Below are positions 1-7,884 of a stretch of 13,438 nucleotides of DNA, piece by piece. The stretch's first letter is position 1. Every line of letters begins with the position of its first letter. Source of the stretch: Bordetella parapertussis (GTDB lineage Bacteria; Pseudomonadota; Gammaproteobacteria; Burkholderiales; Burkholderiaceae_D); contig CAMCXB010000063.1 of assembly GCA_945883145.1 (NCBI GenBank), forward strand, positions 1 to 13,438, written 5' to 3'. The notes under the pieces were generated by a model that saw nothing but the letters and a program-made list of their open reading frames with translations, was not told the origin of the DNA and did not search any database. A program made the translations under genes and the position numbers.

Positions 1-602
1 CCAAGGTGTCAACTAAGTTGACGATTTTGACTTCCTTAGCTGAGAAAGTTGATCAGTTAATTGTTGGTGGCGGTATTGCGAATACGTTTATGTTGGCAGC
101 CGGACTACCGATTGGTAAATCACTAGCTGAACACGATTTACTACCTGAAGCTCGCGCCATTATCGAGATGATGGCAAAGCGTGGTGCGTCTGTGCCTATT
201 CCTACTGATGTAGTGTGTGCAAAAGAATTTTCAGCCAATGCGACAGCCACAGTCAAAGCAGTCAAAGATGTTGCAGCCTATGACTTGATTCTTGATATCG
301 GACCAGAGACTGCGAAAGTATTAGTGGGTATGGTGAAGCAATCCGGTACGATAGTATGGAATGGTCCTGTAGGTGTGTTCGAGTTTGATCAGTTTGGTAA
401 TGGCACCAAAGAATTAGCCATGGCGATTGCCACTTCATCTGGTTTTTCTATTGCTGGTGGTGGCGATACATTGGCAGCGATTGCGAAATATAACATTGCA
501 GATAAAGTCGGTTATATCTCTACCGGAGGTGGAGCATTCCTAGAATTCTTAGAAGGTAAAACCTTACCTGCTGTAGAAATTCTGGAGCAGCGTGCTCACT
601 AA
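1..602 (+). CDS. pgk: Phosphoglycerate kinase, C-terminal half (5' end outside window)
   Basis: Cytosolic glycolytic enzyme that interconverts 1,3-bisphosphoglycerate + ADP and 3-phosphoglycerate + ATP. About 199 C-terminal residues are present. The frame is open from the first bases (a Lys codon precedes the GTG at 6), so that GTG is internal and the true start lies upstream. The visible part is the nucleotide-binding domain: a KVSTKLT-like segment at its beginning, QLIVGGGIANTF, WNGPVGVFE, and the glycine-rich GGGDTLAAI near the end, followed by the usual STGGGAFLEFLEG tail. The family is about 390 residues long, so roughly half is here. The stop is followed after 34 bp by pyk on the same strand with no terminator-like hairpin, which suggests co-transcription. 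Identity is clear; only the missing N-terminus limits the entry. Confidence 0.97.
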   Translation, partial: KVSTKLTILTSLAEKVDQLIVGGGIANTFMLAAGLPIGKSLAEHDLLPEARAIIEMMAKRGASVPIPTDVVCAKEFSANATATVKAVKDVAAYDLILDIGPETAKVLVGMVKQSGTIVWNGPVGVFEFDQFGNGTKELAMAIATSSGFSIAGGGDTLAAIAKYNIADKVGYISTGGGAFLEFLEGKTLPAVEILEQRAH

Positions 603-636
603 TGTGTAAACAGCGTACTCTTTTTAATTATTCACT

Positions 637-2067
637 ATGACCCATCGTGCGACCAAGATTGTAGCTACCATAGGACCGGCCTCGAGTAGTCGCGAGGTCT
701 TAAAGCGGATGATAGAAGCGGGTGTCGATGTAGTGCGACTCAACTTCTCGCACGGCAAAGCAGAAGATCATGTCGCGCGCGCTGCATTAGTGCGTGAGAT
801 CGCTGCCGAATGTGGTCGTGTCGTTGCTGTGATGGCGGACTTACAAGGTCCTAAAATACGAATAGGTAAATTTGCAGACGGTAAGATAGAACTACAAAAA
901 GGTGATCACTTTATTCTTGATGCTGCTTGCGAATTAGGTAATCAAAACATCGTTGGTTTGGATTACAAAGAATTACCTACTGATTTAAAACCTGCCGATG
1001 TATTGCTTTTGAATGATGGCTTAATTGTTTTAGTTGTCGATCGTATTTCAGGCTCACAGATTTTTACAACAGTGAAAATTGGTGGAGAGCTGTCTAACAA
1101 TAAAGGTATTAATCGTCAGGGTGGTGGGCTTTCAGCGCCAGCATTAACTTCCAAAGACATGGAAGACATTAAAACTGCATTGGTGTTTGAGGCTGATTAC
1201 ATTGCGGTGTCATTTCCTAAGAGTCCTACCGACATGATCATGGCTAGACAACTTGCCGTGATTGCGGGCGAAGCGACTGGTCATAAGCCGCAAATGATAG
1301 CCAAGATAGAACGCGCTGAAGCAATTCCTTTGTTACAGGAAATTTTAGATGCCTCGGATGGCATCATGGTGGCGCGTGGTGATTTAGCTGTGGAAGTAGG
1401 GAATGCTGCAGTACCTGGTTTACAAAAGCGCATGATACGGTTGGCACGTACATCTGATAAGTTAGTCATCACTGCAACGCAGATGATGGAGTCAATGATA
1501 CAAAATGCCGTGCCTACGCGTGCTGAAGTATCTGACGTAGCAAATGCAGTGTTAGATGGTACTGATGCTGTGATGACTTCTGCTGAAACAGCAGCAGGTA
1601 AGTATCCGGTTGAAACAGTAGAAATGATGAATGCGATTTGTATCGAAGCGGAGAAATCAGAAGTTTCCACACTAGATACTGATTTCATGAATGTCACCTT
1701 TGATCGTATTGATCAATCGATTGCATATGGTGCTTTATTCACTGCCCATCATTTACGTGTGAAAGCCATCATTGCATTAACTGAGTCAGGTTCTACTGCA
1801 TTATGGATGAGTCGCCATAACATCGATATTCCTATTTATGCACTTACACCAAGTCGTGCCACTTTACGCAAAGCTGTTTTATACAGAAATGTTCATACAT
1901 TAGAACTCACACCTTCTACTGACCGTGAAGCCACTTTTAAATCTGTTGAAGCCTTATTGAAGTCTAAAAATTTAGTAGAAAAGGGTGACAGAATTGTTTT
2001 AACGTGGGGTGAGCCTATGGGGCAAACCGGTGGTACTAATGCTTTGAAAATCGCAACGATAGCTTAA
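637..2067 (+). CDS. pyk: Pyruvate kinase (type II, PykA-like)
   Basis: Converts phosphoenolpyruvate + ADP to pyruvate + ATP, the last step of glycolysis, in the cytosol. The 476 residues match the type II family (about 480). In order: TKIVATIGPASS at the N-terminus, RLNFSHG, ADLQGPKIRIG entering the B domain, NKGINRQGG, the catalytic-lysine region IAKIERAEA, MVARGDLAVEVG (divalent cation and substrate site) and the family signature region ITATQMMESMI through TSAETAAGKYPVE. The C-terminal domain ends near GGTNALKIATIA. The ATG is preceded by no obvious Shine-Dalgarno sequence, but it gives the expected N-terminus a few residues before TKIVATIGP. It sits 34 bp after pgk and 36 bp before fba, so it probably belongs to one glycolytic operon. 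Which allosteric activator it uses cannot be read from the sequence. Confidence 0.97.
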   Translation: MTHRATKIVATIGPASSSREVLKRMIEAGVDVVRLNFSHGKAEDHVARAALVREIAAECGRVVAVMADLQGPKIRIGKFADGKIELQKGDHFILDAACELGNQNIVGLDYKELPTDLKPADVLLLNDGLIVLVVDRISGSQIFTTVKIGGELSNNKGINRQGGGLSAPALTSKDMEDIKTALVFEADYIAVSFPKSPTDMIMARQLAVIAGEATGHKPQMIAKIERAEAIPLLQEILDASDGIMVARGDLAVEVGNAAVPGLQKRMIRLARTSDKLVITATQMMESMIQNAVPTRAEVSDVANAVLDGTDAVMTSAETAAGKYPVETVEMMNAICIEAEKSEVSTLDTDFMNVTFDRIDQSIAYGALFTAHHLRVKAIIALTESGSTALWMSRHNIDIPIYALTPSRATLRKAVLYRNVHTLELTPSTDREATFKSVEALLKSKNLVEKGDRIVLTWGEPMGQTGGTNALKIATIA

Positions 2068-2103
2068 CTTTATTTAAAATAATTAGTCTGGAGAATTCGC
2101 ATC

Positions 2104-3168
2104 ATGCCACTCGTATCACTTCGTCAATTACTCGATCATGCCGCTGAAAATCAATACGGATTGCCAGCTTTTAATGTCAACAATCTTGAGCAAGTGTCGG
2201 CCATCATGGCTGCAGCAGATGAAGTCGGTGCGCCTGTCATTATGCAAGCATCAGCAGGTGCGAGAAAATATGCAGGCGAAGCATTTTTACGTCATTTGAT
2301 TTCTGCAGCGGTGGAAAGCTATCCGCATATACCAGTCGTCATGCATCAAGATCATGGACAGTCTCCTGCGGTATGTATGGCAGCGATACGTTCAGGATTT
2401 TCATCAGTGATGATGGATGGTTCTTTAATGGATGATGGTAAATCTGTCGCCAGTTATGAATACAACGTAGAAGTATCGCGTCGTGTGGTGGAGTTTTCGC
2501 ATGCAATTGGTGTCACAGTCGAAGCAGAATTAGGCGTGCTCGGTTCTTTAGAAACCATGAAGGGTGATAAAGAAGATGGTCACGGTGCAGAAGGCACAAT
2601 GACACGCGAGCAGTTATTAACTGATGTAGCGCAAGCAGCGGATTTTGTACGTCAAACACAATGTGATGCATTAGCGATTGCGATTGGCACCAGTCATGGT
2701 GCATATAAATTTTCACGCAAACCTACCGGTGACATCTTGGCGATAGATCGCATTAAAGAAATTCATTCGCGCATTCCCAACACTCACTTAGTCATGCACG
2801 GCTCTTCTAGTGTGCCGCAAGAATTGCTTGCAGAGATACGTGAGTTTGGTGGGGATATGAAAGAAACCTATGGCGTACCGGTAGAAGAAATTCAAGAAGG
2901 TATTAAGCATGGTGTGCGTAAAATTAATATCGATACAGATATTCGTCTTGCGATGACAGGTGCAGTTCGTCGCTATTTATTTGAAAATCCCTCTAAGTTT
3001 GATCCACGTGATTATTTAAAACCGGCACGTGAAGCTGCCATGCAGATTTGTAAAGCGCGCTTTATTTCTTTTGGTTGTGAAGGGCAGGCTGGAAAGATCA
3101 AATCTTTAAGCTTGGAAAAAATGGCGGAAAAATATAAAAAAGGTGAGCTCGCACAAATCGTGCAGTAA
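2104..3168 (+). CDS. fba: Fructose-bisphosphate aldolase, class II (Calvin-cycle subtype)
   Basis: Zinc-dependent cytosolic aldolase that splits fructose 1,6-bisphosphate into dihydroxyacetone phosphate and glyceraldehyde 3-phosphate, and works in reverse in gluconeogenesis. The 354 residues equal the usual length of this subtype. PAFNVNN (21-27) is the N-terminal substrate-site strand. MHQDHGQ (80-86) carries the catalytic Asp83 and zinc ligand His84. EAELG (140-144), the GTSHG loop (195-199) with His198 and LVMHGSSS (229-236) with His232 supply further metal and phosphate contacts. NIDTD (275-279) is the second phosphate-binding segment. GGAG-like purines (GGAG at 2090-2093) lie about 10 bp before the ATG, a reasonable ribosome-binding site. 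'Calvin subtype' is a family label shared by many non-autotrophs; nothing here shows carbon fixation. Confidence 0.97.
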   Translation: MPLVSLRQLLDHAAENQYGLPAFNVNNLEQVSAIMAAADEVGAPVIMQASAGARKYAGEAFLRHLISAAVESYPHIPVVMHQDHGQSPAVCMAAIRSGFSSVMMDGSLMDDGKSVASYEYNVEVSRRVVEFSHAIGVTVEAELGVLGSLETMKGDKEDGHGAEGTMTREQLLTDVAQAADFVRQTQCDALAIAIGTSHGAYKFSRKPTGDILAIDRIKEIHSRIPNTHLVMHGSSSVPQELLAEIREFGGDMKETYGVPVEEIQEGIKHGVRKINIDTDIRLAMTGAVRRYLFENPSKFDPRDYLKPAREAAMQICKARFISFGCEGQAGKIKSLSLEKMAEKYKKGELAQIVQ

Positions 3169-3270
3169 TCTTACTGAATAAATTCATCCCAATTTTTAAA
3201 AGCTGTCATTTCACTGTAAGCGACTTGTCTGTTTTATGCGCTAGTCATTTTTAAAAGTAAACACTGCCTC
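3169..3270. other. fba-purC spacer with an 11-bp direct repeat
   Basis: This 102-bp AT-rich gap separates the glycolytic and purine genes. It contains two identical copies of ATTTTTAAAAG, at 3192-3202 and 3247-3257, each with a near-palindromic TTTTTAAAA core; the second ends 13 bp before the purC ATG. I see no convincing terminator hairpin and no strong -35/-10 pair, although poor hexamers such as TTGTCT (3225-3230) occur. It may hold a weak purC promoter or an operator; the sequence alone does not decide. Confidence 0.35.
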
Positions 3271-4167
3271 ATGCATAGTCTTTATCAATCAACTATTGAT
3301 TCACTTCCTTTGTTAGGTCGCGGTAAGGTGCGCGATAACTATGCAGTGGGTGAAGACAAAATACTCATCGTCACTACCGACAGACTTTCTGCTTTTGATG
3401 TGGTGATGAATGAGCCAATTCCTGCCAAAGGAAAAGTGTTAAATCAGATGTCTGATTTTTGGTTTGATAAATTATCAGAAATCGTGCCGAATCATTTAAC
3501 TGGTGTAGCGCCTGAATCTGTTGTGAAGCCTGAAGAAGCAGATCAAGTGCGGGGACGCGCAGTCGTTGCTAAAAAACTCAAACCGATTTTAGTTGAAGCA
3601 GTAGTGCGTGGTTATCTGATTGGCTCGGGTTGGAAAGACTATCAAAGCTCGGGTGCGGTATGTGGCATACCGCTACCGAAAGAATTACGTCTAGCTGATA
3701 AGTTAGCCGCGCCAATTTTTACACCTGCTGCGAAAGCAGATTTAGGTGAGCATGATGAAAATATTAGCTTTGCTGAAATGGAAGCGCGTTTAGGTAAAGA
3801 GTTAGCTACGAAAATGCGTGATATTAGCATTGCACTGTATCAAGCTGCTGCAGATTACGCAGCAACACGAGGCATCATCATCGCCGATACGAAATTTGAA
3901 TTTGGTTTAGATGATCATGGTGTTTTGCATTTAATGGATGAAGTATTAACAGCAGACTCTTCACGTTTTTGGCCGGCAGATTCTTATGCGCCTGGCATAT
4001 CGCCACCATCATTTGATAAACAATTTGTGCGTGATTATTTAGAAACATTAAAAGACTGGAATAAAACTGCACCTGCACCAGCTTTGCCTGCTGATGTCAT
4101 AGAAAAAACCGGTGCTAAATACAGAGAAGCTTTAGAACGCCTGACTGGCAATCAACTTAAAGATTGA
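3271..4167 (+). CDS. purC: Phosphoribosylaminoimidazole-succinocarboxamide (SAICAR) synthase
   Basis: ATP-dependent ligation of aspartate to CAIR to give SAICAR, the step of purine synthesis following PurE. The 298 residues match the longer form of the family (about 300, as in yeast Ade1 and betaproteobacteria) rather than the roughly 240-residue enterobacterial form. Visible motifs are GKVRDNY (18-24) with the nucleotide-binding lysine, TDRLSAFDVVM (36-46), VEAVVRGYLIGSGWKDY (108-124), the SAICAR synthetase signature IADTKFEFG (204-212) and DEVLTADSSRFWPAD (223-237). The ATG gives the expected N-terminus; no clear Shine-Dalgarno sequence precedes it. Its TGA directly abuts the first possible start codon of purE, so translation of the two is probably coupled. 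Confidence 0.97.
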   Translation: MHSLYQSTIDSLPLLGRGKVRDNYAVGEDKILIVTTDRLSAFDVVMNEPIPAKGKVLNQMSDFWFDKLSEIVPNHLTGVAPESVVKPEEADQVRGRAVVAKKLKPILVEAVVRGYLIGSGWKDYQSSGAVCGIPLPKELRLADKLAAPIFTPAAKADLGEHDENISFAEMEARLGKELATKMRDISIALYQAAADYAATRGIIIADTKFEFGLDDHGVLHLMDEVLTADSSRFWPADSYAPGISPPSFDKQFVRDYLETLKDWNKTAPAPALPADVIEKTGAKYREALERLTGNQLKD

Positions 4168-4170
4168 GTG

Positions 4171-4674
4171 ATGACGATGACGAATGCGGCGCAACCTTTA
4201 GTAGGTGTGGTAATGGGATCATCATCCGATTGGGATGTCATGCAACATGCAGTGAATATGTTGATGGAATTTGGTATACCGTTTGAAAAACAAGTGTTAT
4301 CTGCACATCGCATGCCGGATGAAATGTTCACTTATGCAAAGGCAGCAGAATCGCGTGGTCTACGCGCCATCATCGCTGGTGCTGGTGGCGCTGCACATTT
4401 GCCGGGCATGATCGCTTCACAAACCATAGTCCCAGTATTAGGTGTGCCTGTACCTTCTAAATATATGCGTGGTGAAGATTCATTGCTCTCTATCGTGCAA
4501 ATGCCTAAAGGCATTCCTGTTGCGACCTTTGCGATAGGTGAAGCTGGTGCGGCGAATGCTGCATTAACAGCAATCGCTATCCTCGCTGCACATCATTCTG
4601 ATCTCGCTGAAAAATTGCATCATTTCCGTGCCAAGCAAAACGCTGATGCACGTGCAATGACTTTGCCTAGCTAA
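4171..4674 (+). CDS. purE: N5-carboxyaminoimidazole ribonucleotide mutase, class I PurE
   Basis: Converts N5-CAIR to CAIR in de novo purine synthesis; class I enzymes need PurK upstream, and purK is the next gene. The protein has about 167 residues, normal for the family. Motifs in order are VVMGSSSDWDVM, the catalytic-site LSAHRMPDE, IIAGAGGAAHLPGM and VLGVPVPS, then PKGIPVATFAIGEAGAANAAL. Three start codons are crowded together: GTG at 4168, immediately after the purC stop, then ATG at 4171 and 4177. I place the start at 4171 because it is the first ATG, but any of the three would give the same functional core. Functional oligomers (octamers) are known for the family, not seen here. Confidence 0.96.
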   Translation: MTMTNAAQPLVGVVMGSSSDWDVMQHAVNMLMEFGIPFEKQVLSAHRMPDEMFTYAKAAESRGLRAIIAGAGGAAHLPGMIASQTIVPVLGVPVPSKYMRGEDSLLSIVQMPKGIPVATFAIGEAGAANAALTAIAILAAHHSDLAEKLHHFRAKQNADARAMTLPS

Positions 4675-4676
4675 GT

Positions 4677-5873
4677 GTGTCTTCTCCCTCATCGACATCA
4701 TTGAAGCCGCATGCATCACCTGCCACTTGGTTAGGCGTGATGGGCGGTGGTCAACTAGGTCGTATGTTTGTGCATGCCGCACAAGCTATGGGCTACAAAG
4801 TCATGGTGTTAGAGCCTGCTGCAGATTGTCCTGCAGGCCATGCAGCTGATAAATTACTAGTTGCTGATTACACCAATCCCAATGCGCTACAAGATATGGC
4901 GCAACAATGCGTTGCTGTGACGACTGAATTTGAAAATGTACCTGCACAAAGTCTGGCATCACTCGCTAATCAAGTTGTCGTAGCACCGTCAGCGCGTTGT
5001 GTATCAGTTGCGCAAGACAGATTGGTTGAGAAAAAATTCTTCTTAGATTGTGCTACTGCTTCAGGTGTGCAGCCTGCACCACATCATGCGATTCTTTCCC
5101 AACCTGACATTGATATATTGCCTGATGATTTATTCCCCGGCATATTGAAAACAGTGCGCATGGGTTATGACGGCAAAGGACAAGTCAGAGTCACGAATCG
5201 CGAAGCGGTACGTGCTGCATTTCATGACTTACAAGGCGTAGCCTGTGTATTAGAAAAAATGCTGCCACTGGCTTACGAAATCTCAGTCTTAACAGTACGA
5301 AGTGCAGATGGACAGGCAGTGGTTTATCCCATCGCTGAGAATGTGCATCGTGACGGCATACTCTTCACCACCACCGTACCAGCACCTAGTGTGAGCGCTG
5401 AGTGTGTGAAGCAAGCACAGCACGCAGCATTGACGATTATTCGTCAGCTCGATTATGTTGGTGTGTTGTGTATAGAATTTTTTGTTTTGAAAGATGGCTC
5501 ATTGATTGTCAATGAAATGGCGCCACGTCCCCACAATAGTGGTCACTACACCATGGATGCTTGTATCACCAGTCAGTTTGCACAGCAAGTACGTGCAATG
5601 ACGAACCTTCCTTTAGGTGATGTACGCCAGCATTCACCTGCAGTGATGTTAAATATTTTAGGTGATGTCTGGTTTGCAGGAGATAGTGATATTGCAGTAG
5701 AGCCTGCGTGGGAAAAGATACTCGCACTGCCAGGTGCAAATCTACATTTATATGGCAAAGACGAACCACGTCGTGCTCGTAAAATGGGACACATTACTTT
5801 TGTGGCGCCCACCTTAGAGCAAGCGCAGGCACAAGCAAAAGCTGCCTGTGATTTGTTAGGCATTGCAAGTTGA
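4677..5873 (+). CDS. purK: N5-carboxyaminoimidazole ribonucleotide synthetase (ATP-grasp)
   Basis: Uses ATP and bicarbonate to carboxylate AIR to N5-CAIR, the substrate of the adjacent PurE. It is an ATP-grasp protein of about 398 residues. The N-terminal pre-ATP-grasp domain opens with LGVMGGGQLGRMF (19-31); TEFENVP (83-89) follows. The ATP-grasp core holds GILKTVRMGYDGKGQ (155-169) and the metal-binding NEMAPRPHNSGHYT (279-292). SPAVMLNILGD and HLYGKDEPRRARKMGHI belong to the C-terminal lid. The start is GTG, two bases after the purE stop; the next in-frame candidate is TTG at 4701, giving a shorter leader before the glycine-rich loop. I chose GTG, but residues 1-15 are poorly conserved and the start is uncertain by about eight codons. 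The tight spacing implies one transcript with purC and purE. Confidence 0.96.
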   Translation: MSSPSSTSLKPHASPATWLGVMGGGQLGRMFVHAAQAMGYKVMVLEPAADCPAGHAADKLLVADYTNPNALQDMAQQCVAVTTEFENVPAQSLASLANQVVVAPSARCVSVAQDRLVEKKFFLDCATASGVQPAPHHAILSQPDIDILPDDLFPGILKTVRMGYDGKGQVRVTNREAVRAAFHDLQGVACVLEKMLPLAYEISVLTVRSADGQAVVYPIAENVHRDGILFTTTVPAPSVSAECVKQAQHAALTIIRQLDYVGVLCIEFFVLKDGSLIVNEMAPRPHNSGHYTMDACITSQFAQQVRAMTNLPLGDVRQHSPAVMLNILGDVWFAGDSDIAVEPAWEKILALPGANLHLYGKDEPRRARKMGHITFVAPTLEQAQAQAKAACDLLGIAS

Positions 5874-5877
5874 ATGC

Positions 5878-6921
5878 ATGAAGATTTTTGGATCTGATCA
5901 ACTTGCGGTTGCAGAAGCTGCAGCACTACTAGAGCAGGGTAAGCTGGTTGCCTTTCCTACTGAGACCGTTTATGGCTTGGGTGCGGATGCAGAAAATCCA
6001 TTGGCAGTTGCAGCGATTTATGCCGCCAAAGGTCGACCCGCTAATCATCCTGTGATTGTGCATGTGGCAGAGCATGCAGACTTGCAGCGTTGGGCACAAC
6101 ACATTCCACTTGAAGCAGAAAAGCTAATACAAGCGTTTTGGCCGGGTCCACTCACACTCATACTCAAGCGATCGCCTGATATTCCTGATGTAGTATCAGG
6201 TGGCCAAGATACGATAGGCCTGCGTTGTCCTTCGCATCCAGTTGCACTCAATTTGCTAAAACAATTTAAAAAAGGACAGGGTGGTATTGCTGCCCCTTCT
6301 GCAAATCGTTTTGGCCATGTGAGTCCCACTACTGCTCAACATGTGATGACAGAATTTGCTGCACTTCAAGCAAATGTAATTGCAGGTTTAATCGATGGTG
6401 GGGCGAGTGAAGTAGGAATTGAATCAACGATAATAGATTGTTCGCGCATATCAGCCAATGGCATCGTTTTATTAAGACCGGGTTACATCACTGCAGAAGA
6501 AATCGCTGCAGTAATAGGGTTAGAAGTTAAGGCGCCTGATCAGGCAGCACCTAGAGTATCTGGTGCTTTAGATGCACACTATGCGCCTCGCACACCTTTA
6601 TTACTGATTAAGCAGGATGAACTACAACAAGTTATGAAAATATTAGAAGCAAACCAACAATCTTTTGTGGTTATGACTTGTGGCGGTGGTAAATCAAGCT
6701 TTCAACCTTCAGTCTTGATGACACATCAATTGCCTTCAAATGCGAAGGCTTATGCGCATGGACTTTATGCTGGATTGCGTTTATTAGATGAGAAAAAAGC
6801 ACAGGTGTTGCTAGTTGAATTACCGCCTCAGGATGAGGCTTGGCTTGGTGTGAATGACAGATTAAGAAGGGCGGCGTTTGATTCTTTGGATGTATTGAAA
6901 GAAATTAGAAGCAAAAAATAA
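5878..6921 (+). CDS. L-threonylcarbamoyladenylate synthase, Sua5 type (YrdC domain plus Sua5 domain)
   Basis: Makes threonylcarbamoyl-AMP from threonine, bicarbonate and ATP, the first step of the universal t6A37 tRNA modification. The 347-residue length indicates a two-domain Sua5 protein rather than the short TsaC. The YrdC domain spans about residues 8-205: AFPTETVYGLGADA (25-38), KGRPANHPVIVH (51-62), WPGPLTLIL (88-96), GGIAAPSANRFGHVSPT (135-151), ESTIIDC (182-188) and LLRPGYI (198-204). A linker with HYAPRTPL (234-241) leads to the Sua5 domain, ending near VNDRLRRAAF. I start at the ATG because a TTG at 5863 would only add five residues inside purK; the ATG lies 4 bp beyond the purK stop. 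The gene ends 15 bp from the convergent ankyrin gene, with no hairpin between. Confidence 0.94.
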   Translation: MKIFGSDQLAVAEAAALLEQGKLVAFPTETVYGLGADAENPLAVAAIYAAKGRPANHPVIVHVAEHADLQRWAQHIPLEAEKLIQAFWPGPLTLILKRSPDIPDVVSGGQDTIGLRCPSHPVALNLLKQFKKGQGGIAAPSANRFGHVSPTTAQHVMTEFAALQANVIAGLIDGGASEVGIESTIIDCSRISANGIVLLRPGYITAEEIAAVIGLEVKAPDQAAPRVSGALDAHYAPRTPLLLIKQDELQQVMKILEANQQSFVVMTCGGGKSSFQPSVLMTHQLPSNAKAYAHGLYAGLRLLDEKKAQVLLVELPPQDEAWLGVNDRLRRAAFDSLDVLKEIRSKK

Positions 6922-6936
6922 AATGTTAAAGATTTT

Positions 6937-7854
6937 TTAATTTTTATCACTTGGTTGTTTGAGTACTTCTTGATCTATGGTTTGTATTTTTTTCCTTTTT
7001 TTATGCGGGCTAATTAAATCCACCATTTTCTGATTATTAGCACTGATTGCAATTGTATAAGCACTTTCCCCGTTGTTATTTCTTATATTAGTTTTTGCTT
7101 TTGCTTCTAATAATAATTTCACTACATTCAAATTTCCCTTTTCAGCTGCAAGCATCAAAGGCGTATTGCCTTCTTTATCTACGATGTTTATTTTAAGTTT
7201 ACTTGTGTGTTGTAACATTTCTTTAATCAGAGATGTGTTTTCTGATTTTATGGCTAGATGCAGTGCAGTATTTCCATCATTATTTGATATGCAGTAGTTT
7301 GCGTCCTTTTCAATCAAGATTTCTGCAAAATTATAATTTGATCGAAGGAAAGCATCGTGTAACGGAGTGTCCCCATTTAAATCTTTAACATCAAGCTTAG
7401 CTCCGTGAGAGATTAAATCCTCAGCAATTAAAGTATTTTTATGTTCCGCGCAAATATGTAAAGAAGTTTGCCATTGATAATTTCTAGAATTTATTATATT
7501 CGGATATTTTATTAAAACCTCCGTAACTACAAGTGGGTCATTATTTTCGACGGCATTAAATAACATGATACGTGCTTGATAATTTTTTTCTTTGTGACTG
7601 AGTTTATTTTTTAAACCTGCTTCTTGTTGAATTTTTGATAGTCTACTAATGTCATCATCATGACCTTCTAGATAGCTTAGAAATGCTCTATTATTTTGTT
7701 CTGAAGGTGTTGTTGGAAAGTTTGACGTAATGGGTGTACGTAAATCGCCGCCTAATATTGTGATTTGACTGCCTTGTGAGCGAGCGGCATGTAGGAAAAT
7801 CTCTAATGGTTCTGCAGACCGATTATTTTTTTTGCACTCTTGCAGATACCGCAT
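6937..7854 (-). CDS. Ankyrin-repeat protein (probably the C-terminal part of a split gene)
   Basis: The 305 residues contain five or six ankyrin repeats, which are protein-interaction modules. Residues 95-126 form a degenerate repeat. Clear repeats start at WQTSLHICAE (128), GDTPLHDAFL (161), GNTALHLAIK (194) and GNTPLMLAAE (229), and a last one at GESAYTIAIS (262) is incomplete. The tail is basic (HKKRKK, 284-289), nuclear-signal-like but unproven. Residues 1-90 are not ankyrin and look like the end of another domain. The frame stays open upstream for nine codons to a TAA, which is the stop of the preceding same-strand frame in the same phase. So the ATG used here may be internal to a longer ancestral gene, or may be used by reinitiation. 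No Shine-Dalgarno sequence is obvious before it. Base composition is more AT-rich than in the flanking metabolic genes, suggesting acquisition. Target and localisation are unknown. Confidence 0.85.
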   Translation of the reverse strand: MRYLQECKKNNRSAEPLEIFLHAARSQGSQITILGGDLRTPITSNFPTTPSEQNNRAFLSYLEGHDDDISRLSKIQQEAGLKNKLSHKEKNYQARIMLFNAVENNDPLVVTEVLIKYPNIINSRNYQWQTSLHICAEHKNTLIAEDLISHGAKLDVKDLNGDTPLHDAFLRSNYNFAEILIEKDANYCISNNDGNTALHLAIKSENTSLIKEMLQHTSKLKINIVDKEGNTPLMLAAEKGNLNVVKLLLEAKAKTNIRNNNGESAYTIAISANNQKMVDLISPHKKRKKIQTIDQEVLKQPSDKN

Positions 7855-7884
7855 TACCGCTTCTATGCTATTCGATGTACTTTA
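7855..7884 (-). other. Single in-frame TAA plus nine-codon linker joining two frames
   Basis: Read on the minus strand, the upstream frame ends with TTT TAA at 7882-7884. The next nine codons (S T S N S I E A V) run without a stop into the ATG of the ankyrin frame at 7854. Both frames have the same phase: the distance between the upstream start codon and the ankyrin ATG is divisible by three. A single base change of the TAA would restore one continuous reading frame of about 500 codons from the ATG at 8442. It could be a nonsense mutation, an assembly error, or a true boundary of two genes. Confidence 0.8.

Noticed and set aside
1281..1697. 138-codon open frame on the minus strand inside pyruvate kinase
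   Set aside because: It lies wholly within a clearly coding gene on the other strand, has no recognisable domain and no ribosome-binding site; a shadow frame.
5573..5926. 117-codon minus-strand frame across the purK end and Sua5 start
   Set aside because: Antisense to two well-identified genes, Cys/Ala-rich without family features; a shadow frame.
6922..6936. Possible terminator between Sua5 and the ankyrin gene
   Set aside because: The 15-bp gap is AT-rich but has no inverted repeat, so no terminator can be supported.
7073..7297. 74-codon plus-strand frame within the ankyrin gene
   Set aside because: Hydrophobic only because it is the complement of ankyrin repeats; no start signal or homology recognised.
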